Under the pieces are notes generated by a model, which had not been told where the DNA came from, made no database searches, and saw nothing but the letters and a program-made list of their open reading frames with translations. Below, one piece after another: positions 46,798 through 58,380 of a DNA stretch of 64,000 nt. The number at the start of each line of letters is the position of its first letter. Within the stretch, counting starts at the first letter, position 1. The stretch is from Pinus tabuliformis. Lineage: Eukaryota > Streptophyta > Pinopsida > Pinales > Pinaceae. Position numbers and translations under genes: made by a program. The stretch lies in the NCBI GenBank assembly GCA_031772625.1, contig CM062805.1:516192102-516256101 (forward strand). The letters are read 5' to 3'.

Positions 46798-48907
46798 TGG
46801 TGAGCTCTAGTATTGCAGCAATAATGCTGCAACTCCTAGGCTTCCTACTTTACTCTTATCAACCCGGTAGTTTGCAACAATCTTGGAAGCGATGGTGCTG
46901 TATGTACAAGTACTAGTTCTTATTGCGGGTTGTCACTTGGTCAGCCAACGCAAGATCACTAGGAGCTCAAGCCAACTTCTATGGATTCCAGAAGAAGCTC
47001 TATATGTGATGAAAGGAAAAAGAGAGATTACTCTACTGATGTTATTCTACTTGCAGAAAGGAAGACTGAAATGTAAAGCAAACCAAGGAAATCCTAATTA
47101 ACCACTAATCCTACTTTTGCAGAAAGCACTATGAAAATCATGAAAAGAATGCCATTACCTATTCAAGGAAGTAAACAACATCTAACTAAGCTATTTCTGG
47201 AAGTAAATGAGCAAAAAGCATCTTTTTGGATTTTTATGTGAATTTGTCATGCATGTAATTTATTTGTTTGTGAATGTGGCAGCGAATAGGTGGCGATGGA
47301 GGGTGGTTTTGGGATGTGATAGGATGTAGGATGGTGTGGATGGGTCCTAGGATCTCTCAGGTGTCCTTTTGAAGGCTTTTCCCACAACCGGCCTTCAAAA
47401 TAAAGCATACAGGAAAATCTACAGGAGGAAAAACAACGTTCTACAAGAGGCCTACAGGAGGAGGCCGAGAGTATTTTTCACTATTTTGAAGGTGTGAGAG
47501 TGGGTGGAGAAGGTAGATGGAGGTTGGAATGAAGTGTTAGAGCACCTAGGGTCTACCAAGAATCATTAGGAGAGAGAAAGATAATTGGATTTGCTCAAGG
47601 AGAGGGAGGAAAGCCTATGGAAAATGCAGGAAACTAAGGCAGAATTGAGGGGAGATTTGGGCAATCTGTAGGGCATGGATCCGATGGAGGATGGAATGGC
47701 TAATAGTTTGGCCTAATTCTAGAAGATATCTGCTACATCAACAACTAATAGTCAACCAAGAGATTAAGCAAGCAAGGAAATAAGTGCATCTAAAAAAATA
47801 GAGTTTTGCATCAAAATAAACTATGATCTATGAAAGGAAATGCTGATAACCATTGCATGAAAGGAAAGCATGAAAGAATATTGTTGCAAATAAAGAAATG
47901 AGCATGATGAAGAAGTTCTAAAGCAAAGAAAATTAGACTATGAACTAATTAGAAAGCTGCAAACATTAGAAGTCCTATGAAGGAGGAAAATCTGTGTTTT
48001 TGGGGCAGCAAGAGGGTCTTTGCCTCAAATCATTGTCCCAAAGGGAGGAAGAGAGACCAAGGCACTATTGCTAGCCTTTTGGATATTTTCTTTCTTACTG
48101 CTTAACCTGCTATAGAAATCATAAATGGAAGCAAACTATTGAATCACCAAAAGCAACCTATTCTTAATCATAAAAGAAATAGATCTAACAACAACCTAAT
48201 CTACAAACTAAAATGAAACATATAAATACAAGAAAAGAGGAGCTTGGCTGCTTGGATTTGGCCCTAACCCAAGCTTCAGCCCTCTGAGGTAACTCAGTGC
48301 TAACTCAAAAAGTATTCCATCTTTGTTCGTCAAAACAATAACAAGATTACATGAACTGTCAAGATAATAAGCTCGAAGTTGGGCAGAGTTTACATAAGAA
48401 ATACTGCAACAAAAATCCAACAAAAATTCAACAAAAATCCCACCCTAGTGAGGCCCTAGGCCTCTATACTTATATAAATGAAGCTACCAACAAATTCCTC
48501 AAAATCAGGGAGGCTTGGCTCCCAAAACTCGAGATAAACATCAATTATCCTCCACTTGCTTGGCTGCCTTCTAATGCATGACTTGGCTACTTGTACTCCG
48601 AGCTGAATGAAGTGGAATTCGAAGTGAGGAGTAATAAATGAGGGGGATTCCATCCTATAAGTCCTCTCCTTTGTCCACTTTGAGTTATTGCTGCCATTTG
48701 TCAACTGGATCCTTGACTTTGACCACAAAAATCATCAATAATATGCATTAAACACATATTAGACCACATGGCTTCATAACTAACTCAACTCACTCTATAA
48801 GCATAAATATCATCAGAAAATCATACAATAAGATAAGAGAATGGTTGATTTGACTAGGTTAGGAGGTAAAATGAGCCCATATAATTACCCATTTATGAGG
48901 CTCATCA
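46798..48907 (-). repeat. 3' LTR of element B, full length
   Basis: The 2,110-bp LTR runs, on the - strand, from TGATGAGCC at 48907 to GAGCTCACCA at 46798. It matches the LTR of element A throughout and the 5' LTR over the latter's 1.5 kb at about 93-95%. Confidence 0.92.
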
Positions 48908-48918
48908 TCACCCCCCTA
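48908..48918 (-). other. Polypurine tract of element B
   Basis: The - strand reads TAGGGGGGTGA, immediately before the LTR. Confidence 0.82.
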
Positions 48919-48935
48919 CTGATCCTCTGAGAAAC

Positions 48936-51329
48936 TTAGTTCGTCTCCTCATACTTTATGGCCCTGGTGGCCTCCCTAGCATCCCATGCTTCTGATGTGG
49001 TTTCCTCTTCCTTGTCATAGAATCCTGCCTTCCTGTCTACCTCTTCCCACTGCTGTTGCTCTTCTTCTTCTTTTCTGCATCTAGCATTCCTAGCAGCAAT
49101 GAGGGACTCAACTTGAGGCCAATCCAATTGACCTTCAACCTCTGCATGGAGCGCTTGTACAATGGAACTCTCCTTAATGCCTCTTTCATCCTCATTGGGG
49201 AATGATACTCCCTGATCTGCAGACTGTGTGGTAAGGTGTTCCATCTCCTCATACAAGCATGCACACAGTCATCCCAAAGTAACCTTTCCATATCCTCAAA
49301 ATGTGCAATGGCTTTAGCCTGATCATTAATATATCTAGGGGAAATCTGAGGATTATGTGCAAGTAGGTTATGTGTGTTGATCAGTGCCATGGGGTCTGAT
49401 GGCTCAGCTCTGATCGTTAAAGGCTCATTTTTTTCCTTTATCATCAACCTTCTTAGTTCTGCTGCCCTTAACTCTTCATGGTTCATCGATGAGGCCATGG
49501 CCATTATTTGCAGGTACCCTAGCCTATAATTGGGGTCCCACACATTCATGTTTGTGAGGGCCATGTTATGCATATAGAATTCTGCCATCTTTGCCTTACC
49601 TTCTGATGTGCTTTAGTCACACAGGTCCATAAACTGCCTGTAATCTTGGAAAGGCATCGTGCCTCTTTGTGCCAAAGTCTTGATCTGAAGTTGCATCCAT
49701 TGGTCCTTGAGATATAGGCCATAAGACTTTGCTGGTGTCCTACATTGCAATGCCTCCATGGACCAGCTGGCCATGCATGCCAGTTTCTAGGTGACTTCTT
49801 GTGATTGCTTCTCTGTGCCTGACAACACTAAATTCTCTGCCCATTTCTCTGAGTTTGTTCTCCATATGGCCAATATCCTCAACTCCTTTGGATTTGGCTA
49901 TTTGCATCCACCTATATTATTTTTTTCTCTAATTCAAAGAATAGTGGAATTGCAAATTTTTTGGAATGATTCTTCCCCCCTCAAGAAGATTGTAGTAAGA
50001 GCCAATACTAGGCTGGGGGCCAGGTTCTTGTACCTCTGTTGCTTCCTCCTTCCACTGTGGCTATCCTTCTACCCTTTTTTCAAGTTTCTGGGTCTCCTGT
50101 AGAACAGTCTGTGCCTCCTGTAGAACTGTTTTGGAGTCCTGTAGTTCTACTTTTTCTTTCCATGTGGGAGATATAGGAGTCCCCCTTTCATAAGTGATAG
50201 GTGCCTTGGAAGGGGATTCTTTTCCTTGGGCAGAGGGTGAATCTTCAATAACAATTGGCACTTTAGAAGAAGGTTGGGGTTTCCCTGTTTTGATCCTTGT
50301 GCTTTTCCTAGTCGTGAAATACATTGAGGTTTGCCTCTTCCTCTTTTCTTTTGGTTTAATTGGTGTGCTGAGGGTAGTGAGAGTAGCTGCTGCCTCTCTT
50401 TCTAGGGTCTTAGGGGACACTTCTGTCTTTTTAGCCCCTTTTTCTCATCCTTCTGTCTCTTTCTTTGTCTCTATTTGCTCTGTTTCTCCCTGCTCTGTTT
50501 CTTCAACCTTCTCCTCCTCTCTTTTGGTTTCTTCCTTCTTCCCTTCCTATCCCTCTAAATCACCAGTTTCTTCACATTCTCCACCTTGTTTCTCTTCCTC
50601 CTCACTACCAGTAGGGCTAATATCATAGGTCAGGGCCTCTATGTCATCTTCAACATTCATGTTTCGGAAAATTTTCCATGCTACAGGGATTGTAAATGTA
50701 TGGAGGGTTTCTTCCACTAAAATTTTGATTAACCCATAGTAAGCTAGCTGGTCTAGATTTCCTGCTTTTACTTTAGTACTGGAGTCAATGAGGGACTGCA
50801 GGAGGAAGTAAGGGATGCTGAGCTTTTGAGGGGCTGGAGTGTCCATGCCATACCTTAATTCATGCATGATTCTAAAGTGGTAACCATAGACAATGCTATA
50901 GCTCCCCTCACAGGAAATATACTTGATTATTTGATAGCTAACCTCATCCCAAGGGTATGGTATGCTAGCCCTTCTTATGCCATTCTTATCTTCTACAGGG
51001 GTTCCATTGTTTTGAAAGAAGTTTTTCTTGGCAGCCTGGCCAATTGGTTTTTCATCATTACTCCAAGGCAACCCAAGAGGAAGGGTAACAACCCTACTGA
51101 TAAATTTAGGGGTTATATCCATGGAAAGGCCTCTAAAGGCGACAGTGGCATGCGTTCTGGAGTGAGGGACCATAGAGTGGGAAAATTCCTGAGCAATTTC
51201 TTGATCAAACCCTCAAAATTTCTCAAAAATGTTCATCCAATTAGCTCTTATGAATATGTCCACTACTTGGGGGTGTGCATGGAGCCTGGAGGAGTTGGTG
51301 GGCTCCTTCCTCATAAAACCTCCTGTCAT
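48936..51329 (-). pseudogene. Accessory ORF of Athila-like element B, broken
   Basis: The frame opens at ATG 51329 (MTGGFMRKEP) and ends near 48936, next to the polypurine tract. The N-terminal block (VVDIFIRANWM ... FRGLSMDITPKFIS ... ISCEGSYSIVYGYHF ... LSIPYFLLQSLI ... VEETLHTFTIPVAWKIFRNM) aligns well with that of element A, then an acidic linker, a Lys/Pro/Ser segment (50061-50420), a shortened coiled-coil region and the C-terminal domain (48936-49588; ERLLWDDCVHACMRRWNTLP). Frameshifts and at least one early TGA (near 51233) break it. Conservation between the two copies at the protein level indicates it was once translated. The biochemical role is unknown. Confidence 0.78.
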
Positions 51330-53209
51330 TTTGTTTATGCTTCCTTGGAAAACCAACTATGGAAATGGAGAGAACAATTTTTTTTGAAGAAAACAAAGAG
51401 ACAGAGAGACTGTGTTTTTCTTTTAAGAAATAAGCAGCAATTCTTTTTATGAAATTCCTCCACCCAAAAGTTTTATTTCCTCCTCAAAATTAAACCACTG
51501 CTTGCATATTTTGATATTCAATGGAGGTATGCCAAGAACCTACCCCTTCAGCCTGAGAATTGTGCTAAAAACTGTGTTTTCCTTCTCCAAAACAAATTAC
51601 TAGCCCTCCTGAAGAAGACTGCCAACCCTCCTGTAAGATTCCTATAGGTTCTCCTATAGAACCTGTAAGTGCTCCTATAGAAAGCCTAGAGAAGGGATAT
51701 GGGAGAGATCAATGGAGAGTGATGGGTACGAGGCTTGTGGGGGCACGAGAAGGTAGCAAGTGGAGTTTCAAGGAGAGAATGAAGGAGAAAGGTGGTGAGA
51801 GTGCTTTGGCAAGGAGTACTTATGGCTTTTTATGGATATTTCCAGTGATGGAGGGTGAGCTGGCCAAGTGTACCTTGGCCACATTTGGACCACTGGTCCC
51901 CACCTACCTTGTCATCATTTCCCTTTCCTCGTAATCATCCCTTATGATTGCATCGGAGTTCCCACTGCCTCCACTACCTATCCTTGACATCTCTCTTGAG
52001 TTTGACTAAGTGCATGTGTGGTGACATCTTTGGATGAGTGAAGTCAACTGGATGAAGGTGGCCAAGTTAACTGGCCACCTCAACCCCAACCAACCTCAAA
52101 CATCTCATTGTTGTTGCATGCTCTCTAATTATACCAATGCAAACAAAGGAGCGGGCTAGTTACTTACCTAAGATCCGAATGCGTTTGCTGTGAGGTGCTA
52201 TGGCCTTTCCTTCTGCTGCATGCCTTTATTACTTTTGATGCATGCTTGTCTGCTTGCTGAGATATGGTTGTGTTGTGTGCATGTTCCTTTCTAGCTGGAT
52301 TTGATCTTCAGGTGTCTGCTTCAACCTTCAGATTTGCACCCTCATGCTGCTGATGCTAGATTTTAATGGGATCACTTGCTACAGGAGCTCCTGTAGCTGC
52401 TTGTCCCTTTGAAATTTTAGCTTTTTCTGTGCTTGGAGTTGTGAGGATGATGCCAAAAATGCAGATGGAGAGGGAGAGGTAATGGTTAGGCTTCAGGTGA
52501 GGTGGATGGTGTTGTTCCCTTGCTTATTTTTTTTTTCTTTTTCTAAAAACTGTTTTTCTATGTTTTTTCTTGGACAGGAAGAAGAATGATATCTGGGATG
52601 TGATGCAGGCTTAGAAGTGATGGAAATGAGGTTTGAAGACCGCAGGAGGATTTATAAATCTTTTATGAAGCTTCCCTGTTCCTCAAATTGCCTTTAAAAT
52701 CCATTTTTGGCTCTCTGTAATTTCTACGGGAGCCTCCTGTAGAAAACACAGGGCCTCCTATAGAAAACACAATTTTCGAAAAAGAAGCACAGTGAGGTGA
52801 AAATAATTGTCAAGAATGATGGAGAAAGGTGAGGGAAGGTAGGATAGGTGCTGGTATTAGTTTCAGAGCTCCCTTGGCACCTGTTGCTGCTTCCTGTAGT
52901 CCTCCTGCAAAGCTGCAATACAACTAGAAATTCATCTCTCTTTCTTTTTTCCTTTTTATTTATTTATTTTTTCTGAAAACAACCAGGGCGCCCTAGGGAG
53001 GTTTTTAGCCTAACTTCCTGCCCTGGGTGCCTCCAAGGGAGGTTTTCACTCAGGGATCTTATCTTCTTTCTTCTCCTTTTTTTTTGACATCACTAGGCCG
53101 CCTCAGAAGAGTTTTTCAACCCAATGATGGGACTCAAGCGCCTCATGGAGGTTTTTACTTGATTCCTTATTTTTTTGTTTTTTCTTTTTCTTTTTCTTCA
53201 GTGAGTGGG
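51330..53209 (-). other. Spacer between integrase and accessory ORF
   Basis: 1.9 kb without a supported gene. It carries repeated CTCCTRTAGAA-type motifs (51590-51680, 52380-52400, 52730-52770, 52890-52910) and T-rich tracts. It may hold a promoter or splice sites for the downstream ORF, but none can be fixed. Confidence 0.5.
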
Positions 53210-54471
53210 TCAAGTGGAGGCTAAGACATGCTCCACTACCATCACTAATTTATTCAATCCTTCAATGAGCTCTTGCTTGGAGAGGGGTTTCTTGTGGACT
53301 TTCAACCAGTGTCCATTGAAAAGCATGTGGATGGCTTCATCATCAATGGTTTTGATCAGAATTGAACCATTGCCATTGCATTTCTCCACAGAGTAGGGTC
53401 CTAGCCATCTTGTCCTCAGCTTGCCCGTGAAATCTTTATATATTGAATCATAGAGTAGTGCCCAATCTCCCTCTTGAAATTGATCCTCTTTGATGTTTTT
53501 GTCATGCCATATCTTTCTGTGAAGCTGAACTACCTCTGTATGGAGAAGGGCCTGCATTCTGTGTTCATCCAATCCATTGAGCTAGAGTAATATTTCTTTC
53601 TATGCATGGCTAAGGTCTAGGTCTAGCTGAGTTTCCATCCTCAAGGTATTGAATTCAAATCCTATTGACAACAAAGCCTTCTTCCATAGACCAGCTCATA
53701 GCGTTTGAACCCTGTAGTGGTCTTCCATGTTGTGTTGTAGGCCTAAGTGGCCTCAACTAATCTGTCCACCTAGTCTTTTCTGCTGCTGCTCACTACCTTT
53801 GTCAGGATCCCTTCCAATACTCCGTTAGTGACCTCCACCTGCCCATTGGCTTGTGGATGGTAAGGGGTGGAAGTCCCGTGCTTGATTCTATGATGTGTGA
53901 GCAGGTCTTCAATCAAATTAGAAGTAAACTAGCTGCCTTGATCTGCAACCAACTCTCTTGGATACCCAAACTTATAGAATATGTTCTCTCTAAAAAATTC
54001 AGCTACTTTTTCCTCTGTTGCTGCTTTAATTTCTTTTGTCTTTGTCCACTTGGTTAGGTAATCGGTGCACACAATGATGTATTGCTTCTATTTTGAAGGA
54101 GGGTTGATAGGCCCCACAAAGTCCATGCCCAACTTCTCAAATGGATCAAAGGTCACTTGAGGTTGCATGGGAATTTCATCCTTTGGAGTAGGTTTCCCCA
54201 TTCTTTGACACCGATCACACTGGCTGGTATATCTCTTCACATCCTGGTGAAGAGTGGGCCAATAGTAGCCTACTTGCAGTATCTTGAAGGCAGTTCTTTT
54301 TGCTGCAAAATGACCTCCACAAGGCCCATCATGACAAGTCAGGAGGATGTCAAAAACTTCCTCCTCCTTGACACATCTCCTCAAGATCTGATCTGGGCCA
54401 AGTTTGAAGAGATTGCCCCCAATCCAGGTGAAAGGGACGCTTTTCCTTACTATCTTGCTCTTCTCTTTTGA
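53210..54471 (-). pseudogene. Element B integrase, broken
   Basis: The - strand encodes the H-H-C-C zinc finger (CHDGPCGGHF ... CDRCQRMGKPT), the core with D (GMDFVGPINPPS), D (VADQGS) and E (NGQVEVTNGV), and a C-terminal GPY-type domain (RTRWLGPYSVEKCNGNGSI; HWLKVHKKP) ending at 53210. All three catalytic positions are kept, but at least four stops interrupt the core. No chromodomain follows, consistent with a non-chromovirus lineage. Confidence 0.88.
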
Positions 54472-54540
54472 GGATAGGTGTTATGGCAACTGTGCTGAAA
54501 CCAAGTAGTTTGCTATATCAGCAAACCATGGAGAGAGTAC

Positions 54541-55092
54541 TTAGATAGAAAATAGGTGTTTGTCTGGCATTTCATAATCCACCATTCCTTCTTCACCTAC
54601 AGGAAAATTTACTCTAGACAAAAAGTCAGCAACAATATTTTCTTTACTAGGCTTATCAACGGTCAAATCAAACTGCTGCAGTAAAAGCAACCATCTAATA
54701 ATGCGAGCATTTACATCCAGTTTGTTCATTAAATATCTAATTGCAGCATGATCAATGTGCACAAAGGTTTGATAGCCTGTGATATAATGTTTGAATTTGT
54801 TTAAGGGATGCATGACAACTAGGAGTTCCTTTTTGGTGATTGTATAGTTTAACTCCGCCTTTGACAAGTTTTTTCTTATAAAGTATATGGCATAAGGAAA
54901 CTTTTCATCAATTTGTTCCAAGGCTGCTCCTATTTCTTTGTTCGAGGTATCTGTGTGAATGTGGAAAGGTAGGGTCCAGTTTGGGCCTCTCAAAATTGGG
55001 GCAGTTACGAGTTTGCTTTTCAAGGTATCTAGAGCTTCTTGATAGCTTTCCGACCATGTAAATTCGACATCTTTACCTAAAAGAACAATCAA
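54541..55092 (-). pseudogene. Element B RNase H
   Basis: The open stretch of 183 codons covers the connection and RNase H domains: PFHIHTDTSNKEIGAAL, ELNYTITKKELLVV, HIDHAAIRYLM and IVADFLSRV. Active-site Asp, Glu and Asp are present. It is separated from RT by a frame break near 55100-55260. Confidence 0.88.
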
Positions 55093-55267
55093 CGAAGAGG
55101 CTAGCTTGCTGAAATATTTAATGAATCTTCAGTAATACCCAACTAAGCCTAGGAAACTTCTAACATCTCTCAACTTTTGAGGAGGTGGGACCCTTTGGAT
55201 GATGGAAATTTTGCTGGGTTCCACCTGCAGTCCTTGTTGAGATATTGCATGGCCTAGCACGGTCCCT

Positions 55268-55930
55268 TCAGTCATAAAATTCACATTTTTCTAGATCGAG
55301 GGACAGGTTCATATCAATACACTTGTCTAGAACTTTTCCTAGGTTAGATAAAGCTTCCTGAAAATCATAGCCATAAGGAGTAAATTCATCCATATATATC
55401 TCTACTGCATCGTGAACTAATTCGGAGAATATACTCAGTACCGCTCTTTGGAAAGTGGCTGAAGCATTACACAAACCAAAAGGAAGGACCCTGTATGCAA
55501 AGATGCCCCAAGGACAAGTGAAAGTGGTCTTATCTTGGTCTTCCAGGCTGATTTGAATTTGATTGTACACGCTAAACCCATCTAGGAAAGAGAAAAACTT
55601 TTTCCTTGCCAGACCATCTAACACTTGATCTATGAAAGGTAAAGGGAAATGGTCCTTTTTAGTGGTTTTGTTCAATTCCCAATAATTGACACAGATTCTC
55701 CACTTACCATTTTTCTTTGGCATTAGCACCAAAGGAGAGACCCATTCACTATCAGAGATGAGATAGATGAACCCCACATCAAGCAACTTCTGCATTTCTT
55801 CCTTAACAATATCTTTAAGTGTTGGGTTCATCCTCCTTTGAGGCTGCCTGACTGGCTTGCAACCTTCCTTGATGTATATATGATGAGTACAAACTGAAGG
55901 GTGCACTCCCTTCATCTCCTTATAACTCTA
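55268..55930 (-). pseudogene. Element B reverse transcriptase
   Basis: The - strand shows VKEEMQKLLDVGFIYLISDS, RICVNYWELNKTTKKDHFPL, FSFLDGFSVYNQI and FGLCNASATFQRAV. The catalytic box reads YMDEF where YMDDF is expected, so the second aspartate is replaced by glutamate. The frame ends near 55268 (LEKCEFYD). The style FPLPFIDQVLD is that of the Athila/Tat group. Confidence 0.9.
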
Positions 55931-56563
55931 GGCGAAGGCATATAAGTTCTTTCTCAGCAAGCTACATAGTTCCTTCTCCTAGGAAGTAGATAGGGATGGA
56001 TTGATTTTCAAGGTTATTTTTGGACTGAACTCTATATTCTTAACATGGAGAGAAGTGGAGTTGGCCGAATAGAGATCATTTGAGGGGTTGTTTTGGGTTT
56101 CTCTTACTATGTCCTCTAAAGGCGATACATTGGGAGGTGGATTTTGAATCAGATTTTGAATCATATCATCCTCATCTTGTTGTTTTCCTCCCATGGAAAC
56201 TTCTAATGTACAAAGCAGTGCAGAATAAACTTAATCCTAATCTTCCTCCTCCAACCAGAGAGGTAGATTATGTTCTAATGACGATTGGGCAGGAGGATAT
56301 ATGATCAACTGCTTGGACATATGCCCATTCTTTATGGTCATGTTCCCAGCTCGGCAGTTGATGTAGGCATCGGCGGTAGCCAACCAGGGTCTTCCCAGAA
56401 TAAGAGGATACCCAGTGAGCTTTGCCTTGGGCTAGAGAACTAAGAAATTAGTAGGGTACTCCCAAGAATCAATGGAGACCATCACATCTTCCACAATTCC
56501 CTCAGGAGTCACGGTGGAGCGGTCTGCTAATTGTAGCACGGTTGTGGTCTTCCTGAAGGAGCC

Positions 56564-57133
56564 CTAGAGGTTAAGTTTGAGCATTGTGTCCTTTTTCATC
56601 ACATTAATGGTAGCTCCCAGATCGATCAAAGTGTGTGGAATCATGGTGCCATTGATGCGGACATCAACCACTAGGCTTCCAGGGTCTAGATATTTTGGAC
56701 AGATTACCTGCCCCAACATCAGGTCAGACAGTTGCCCTATGACATTGACGGTTGGGGCATCTCTCTTGCACCTTCTTGGATGCCTAAAGCACTTCTCTTT
56801 AACCAACCTATTGTAGATAGGCACACCCCTTATGGCTTGGAGAAGTGGTATCTTTACACATAGATGTTTTAATTCCCCCAAGAGTTCAGTTTCTTCTGGG
56901 GTAGGCTGGACTGTCACGGATAGTCTTTCAGGAAAGGGTGGAATTGATTTAGGTTCACTTTCCTCTTTATCTTCCTCAACCTCCCTAGGTGGAGGTTGGC
57001 TATCTAGGAGAAATTTCCTAGATCGCAAGTTAATTTCCTGAATCTCCACAACATAGGTTGGGCATGATGGTTCCCCACTATACACTTGCTGAGCCTGTCT
57101 GTTGGTCAGGTTCAGATTTGGCTGGGCAGGCAT
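56564..57133 (-). pseudogene. Element B gag end and aspartic protease
   Basis: A Pro-rich gag tail leads into a protease domain (LRSRKFLLDS ... CVKIPLLQAI ... VVDVRINGTMIPHTLIDLGA). The DLGA active site is the usual form in Athila/Tat elements, not a mutation. Between here and RT (55930-56560) the frame is broken, but fragments continue. Confidence 0.83.
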
Positions 57134-57319
57134 TTGGGGTTTCTTTGGTGGAGTAGGAGGTAATGGCTATGGTTGGGTAGGAGGTGGAGGCAAAAGAGTG
57201 GGAAGAGAGTTGTATTGCGGCCTCCACCCTTGATGAGGTGCATTCCATTGAGGTGGTGGTTGAGCATAAGATTGCAATGAATGGTTGATTGATTGGGCAT
57301 GATACTGAGATGAGAAGGA

Positions 57320-58365
57320 CTAAGGAGGAGGCGTGGACCAGGAATGATGAGCAGGGGGACCCCAAAAAGGTATGGAAGTGACTTGGTTGGGGTTGTAGTA
57401 TGCCTGGGATGTCCCTTGCATCCCCTGCTGGTATGGTCTAGGTCCATGCGGCCTTCTTTGGTTTATGTAATAGAGCTGTTCAGTGACTCCCTCAGCCCCT
57501 TGATATATAGCTTTAAGTCTGGGTAAGGAAGGGCACTTATCTGTGGAATGATTTTCTTCATAGAATGAAAAAACCTCGATAGGGTTCAATGGGTATTCAT
57601 TCCTAGGATGCCTCCTGGTGCATCTAGGGCAAAAGATGGCCAAAGCCCTCTCTGCTTCCTCTTGTTTCCTTTTGATATGCAAGGTATCCATTTGCATGGC
57701 AAGAGTTTGCAGAATCTCACTCTTGAAGTATTGTAACATGTTTCCAATTTCTCCTTTGATGGATGAGTTAGAGAAAGAGGTACTGACTATGGGTTGACTC
57801 CCCCTACCTTTCTTTCTGGCTGCTCTAGAATGGTTTCTAAAAACAATCTTTATGTCTTCATATGATAGTTGGTAGATGTCTCCCCCGGCTAGTAGATGGA
57901 GGGTGTCTAAAAGATATTCCCGAATTCCCCTGAGCAGAACCATATTCAAAGACTCAGGGTCAAGTGTACACCCGACCCTTTTGTAACTGAGTTGGAACCT
58001 CTCCTCGTAATCTTCTAGGGACTCATCACTTCCTATAGTCATTCGGAAAATTTCTTCTTTAGTATCCTTTGACCTACAATAGTCTCGATACTTGTTGTTA
58101 AAGGCTTGCTGCATCCGAGCCCAAGTTGTGATGCTATTGCTAGGTATCCCATGAACCAGTACAATGCCGCATCCTTGAGAGTAGAAGGGAAGAGTTTCAA
58201 CTTTTTCTCATCTTCTACATAGTCATAGGTTAGACAGATAACAGCAAACTCAAACAAGAAGGTGTCAGGATCTTCTATAATCAAACCATGGAAATGAGAT
58301 AGGGCGGAAGGGCTTATATTCTTCATTTTGGTGTCCCCATTAGTCTCCCGAATGGCTTTTACCAC
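57320..58365 (-). pseudogene. Element B gag
   Basis: Two overlapping frames code one gag: FHGLIIEDPDTFLFEF ... KLKLFPSTLKDAALYWFMG, then a frameshift near 58100, then FNNKYRDYCRSKDTKEEIF ... SLEDYEERFQLSYK. A Cys-rich finger follows (CPRCTRRHPRNEYP ... NHSTDKCPSLP) with some Cys positions already lost. No ATG precedes it: the upstream end runs straight into LTR sequence near 58381, so leader and primer site are deleted. Confidence 0.85.
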
Positions 58366-58380
58366 AATCGACCTTCTAAA

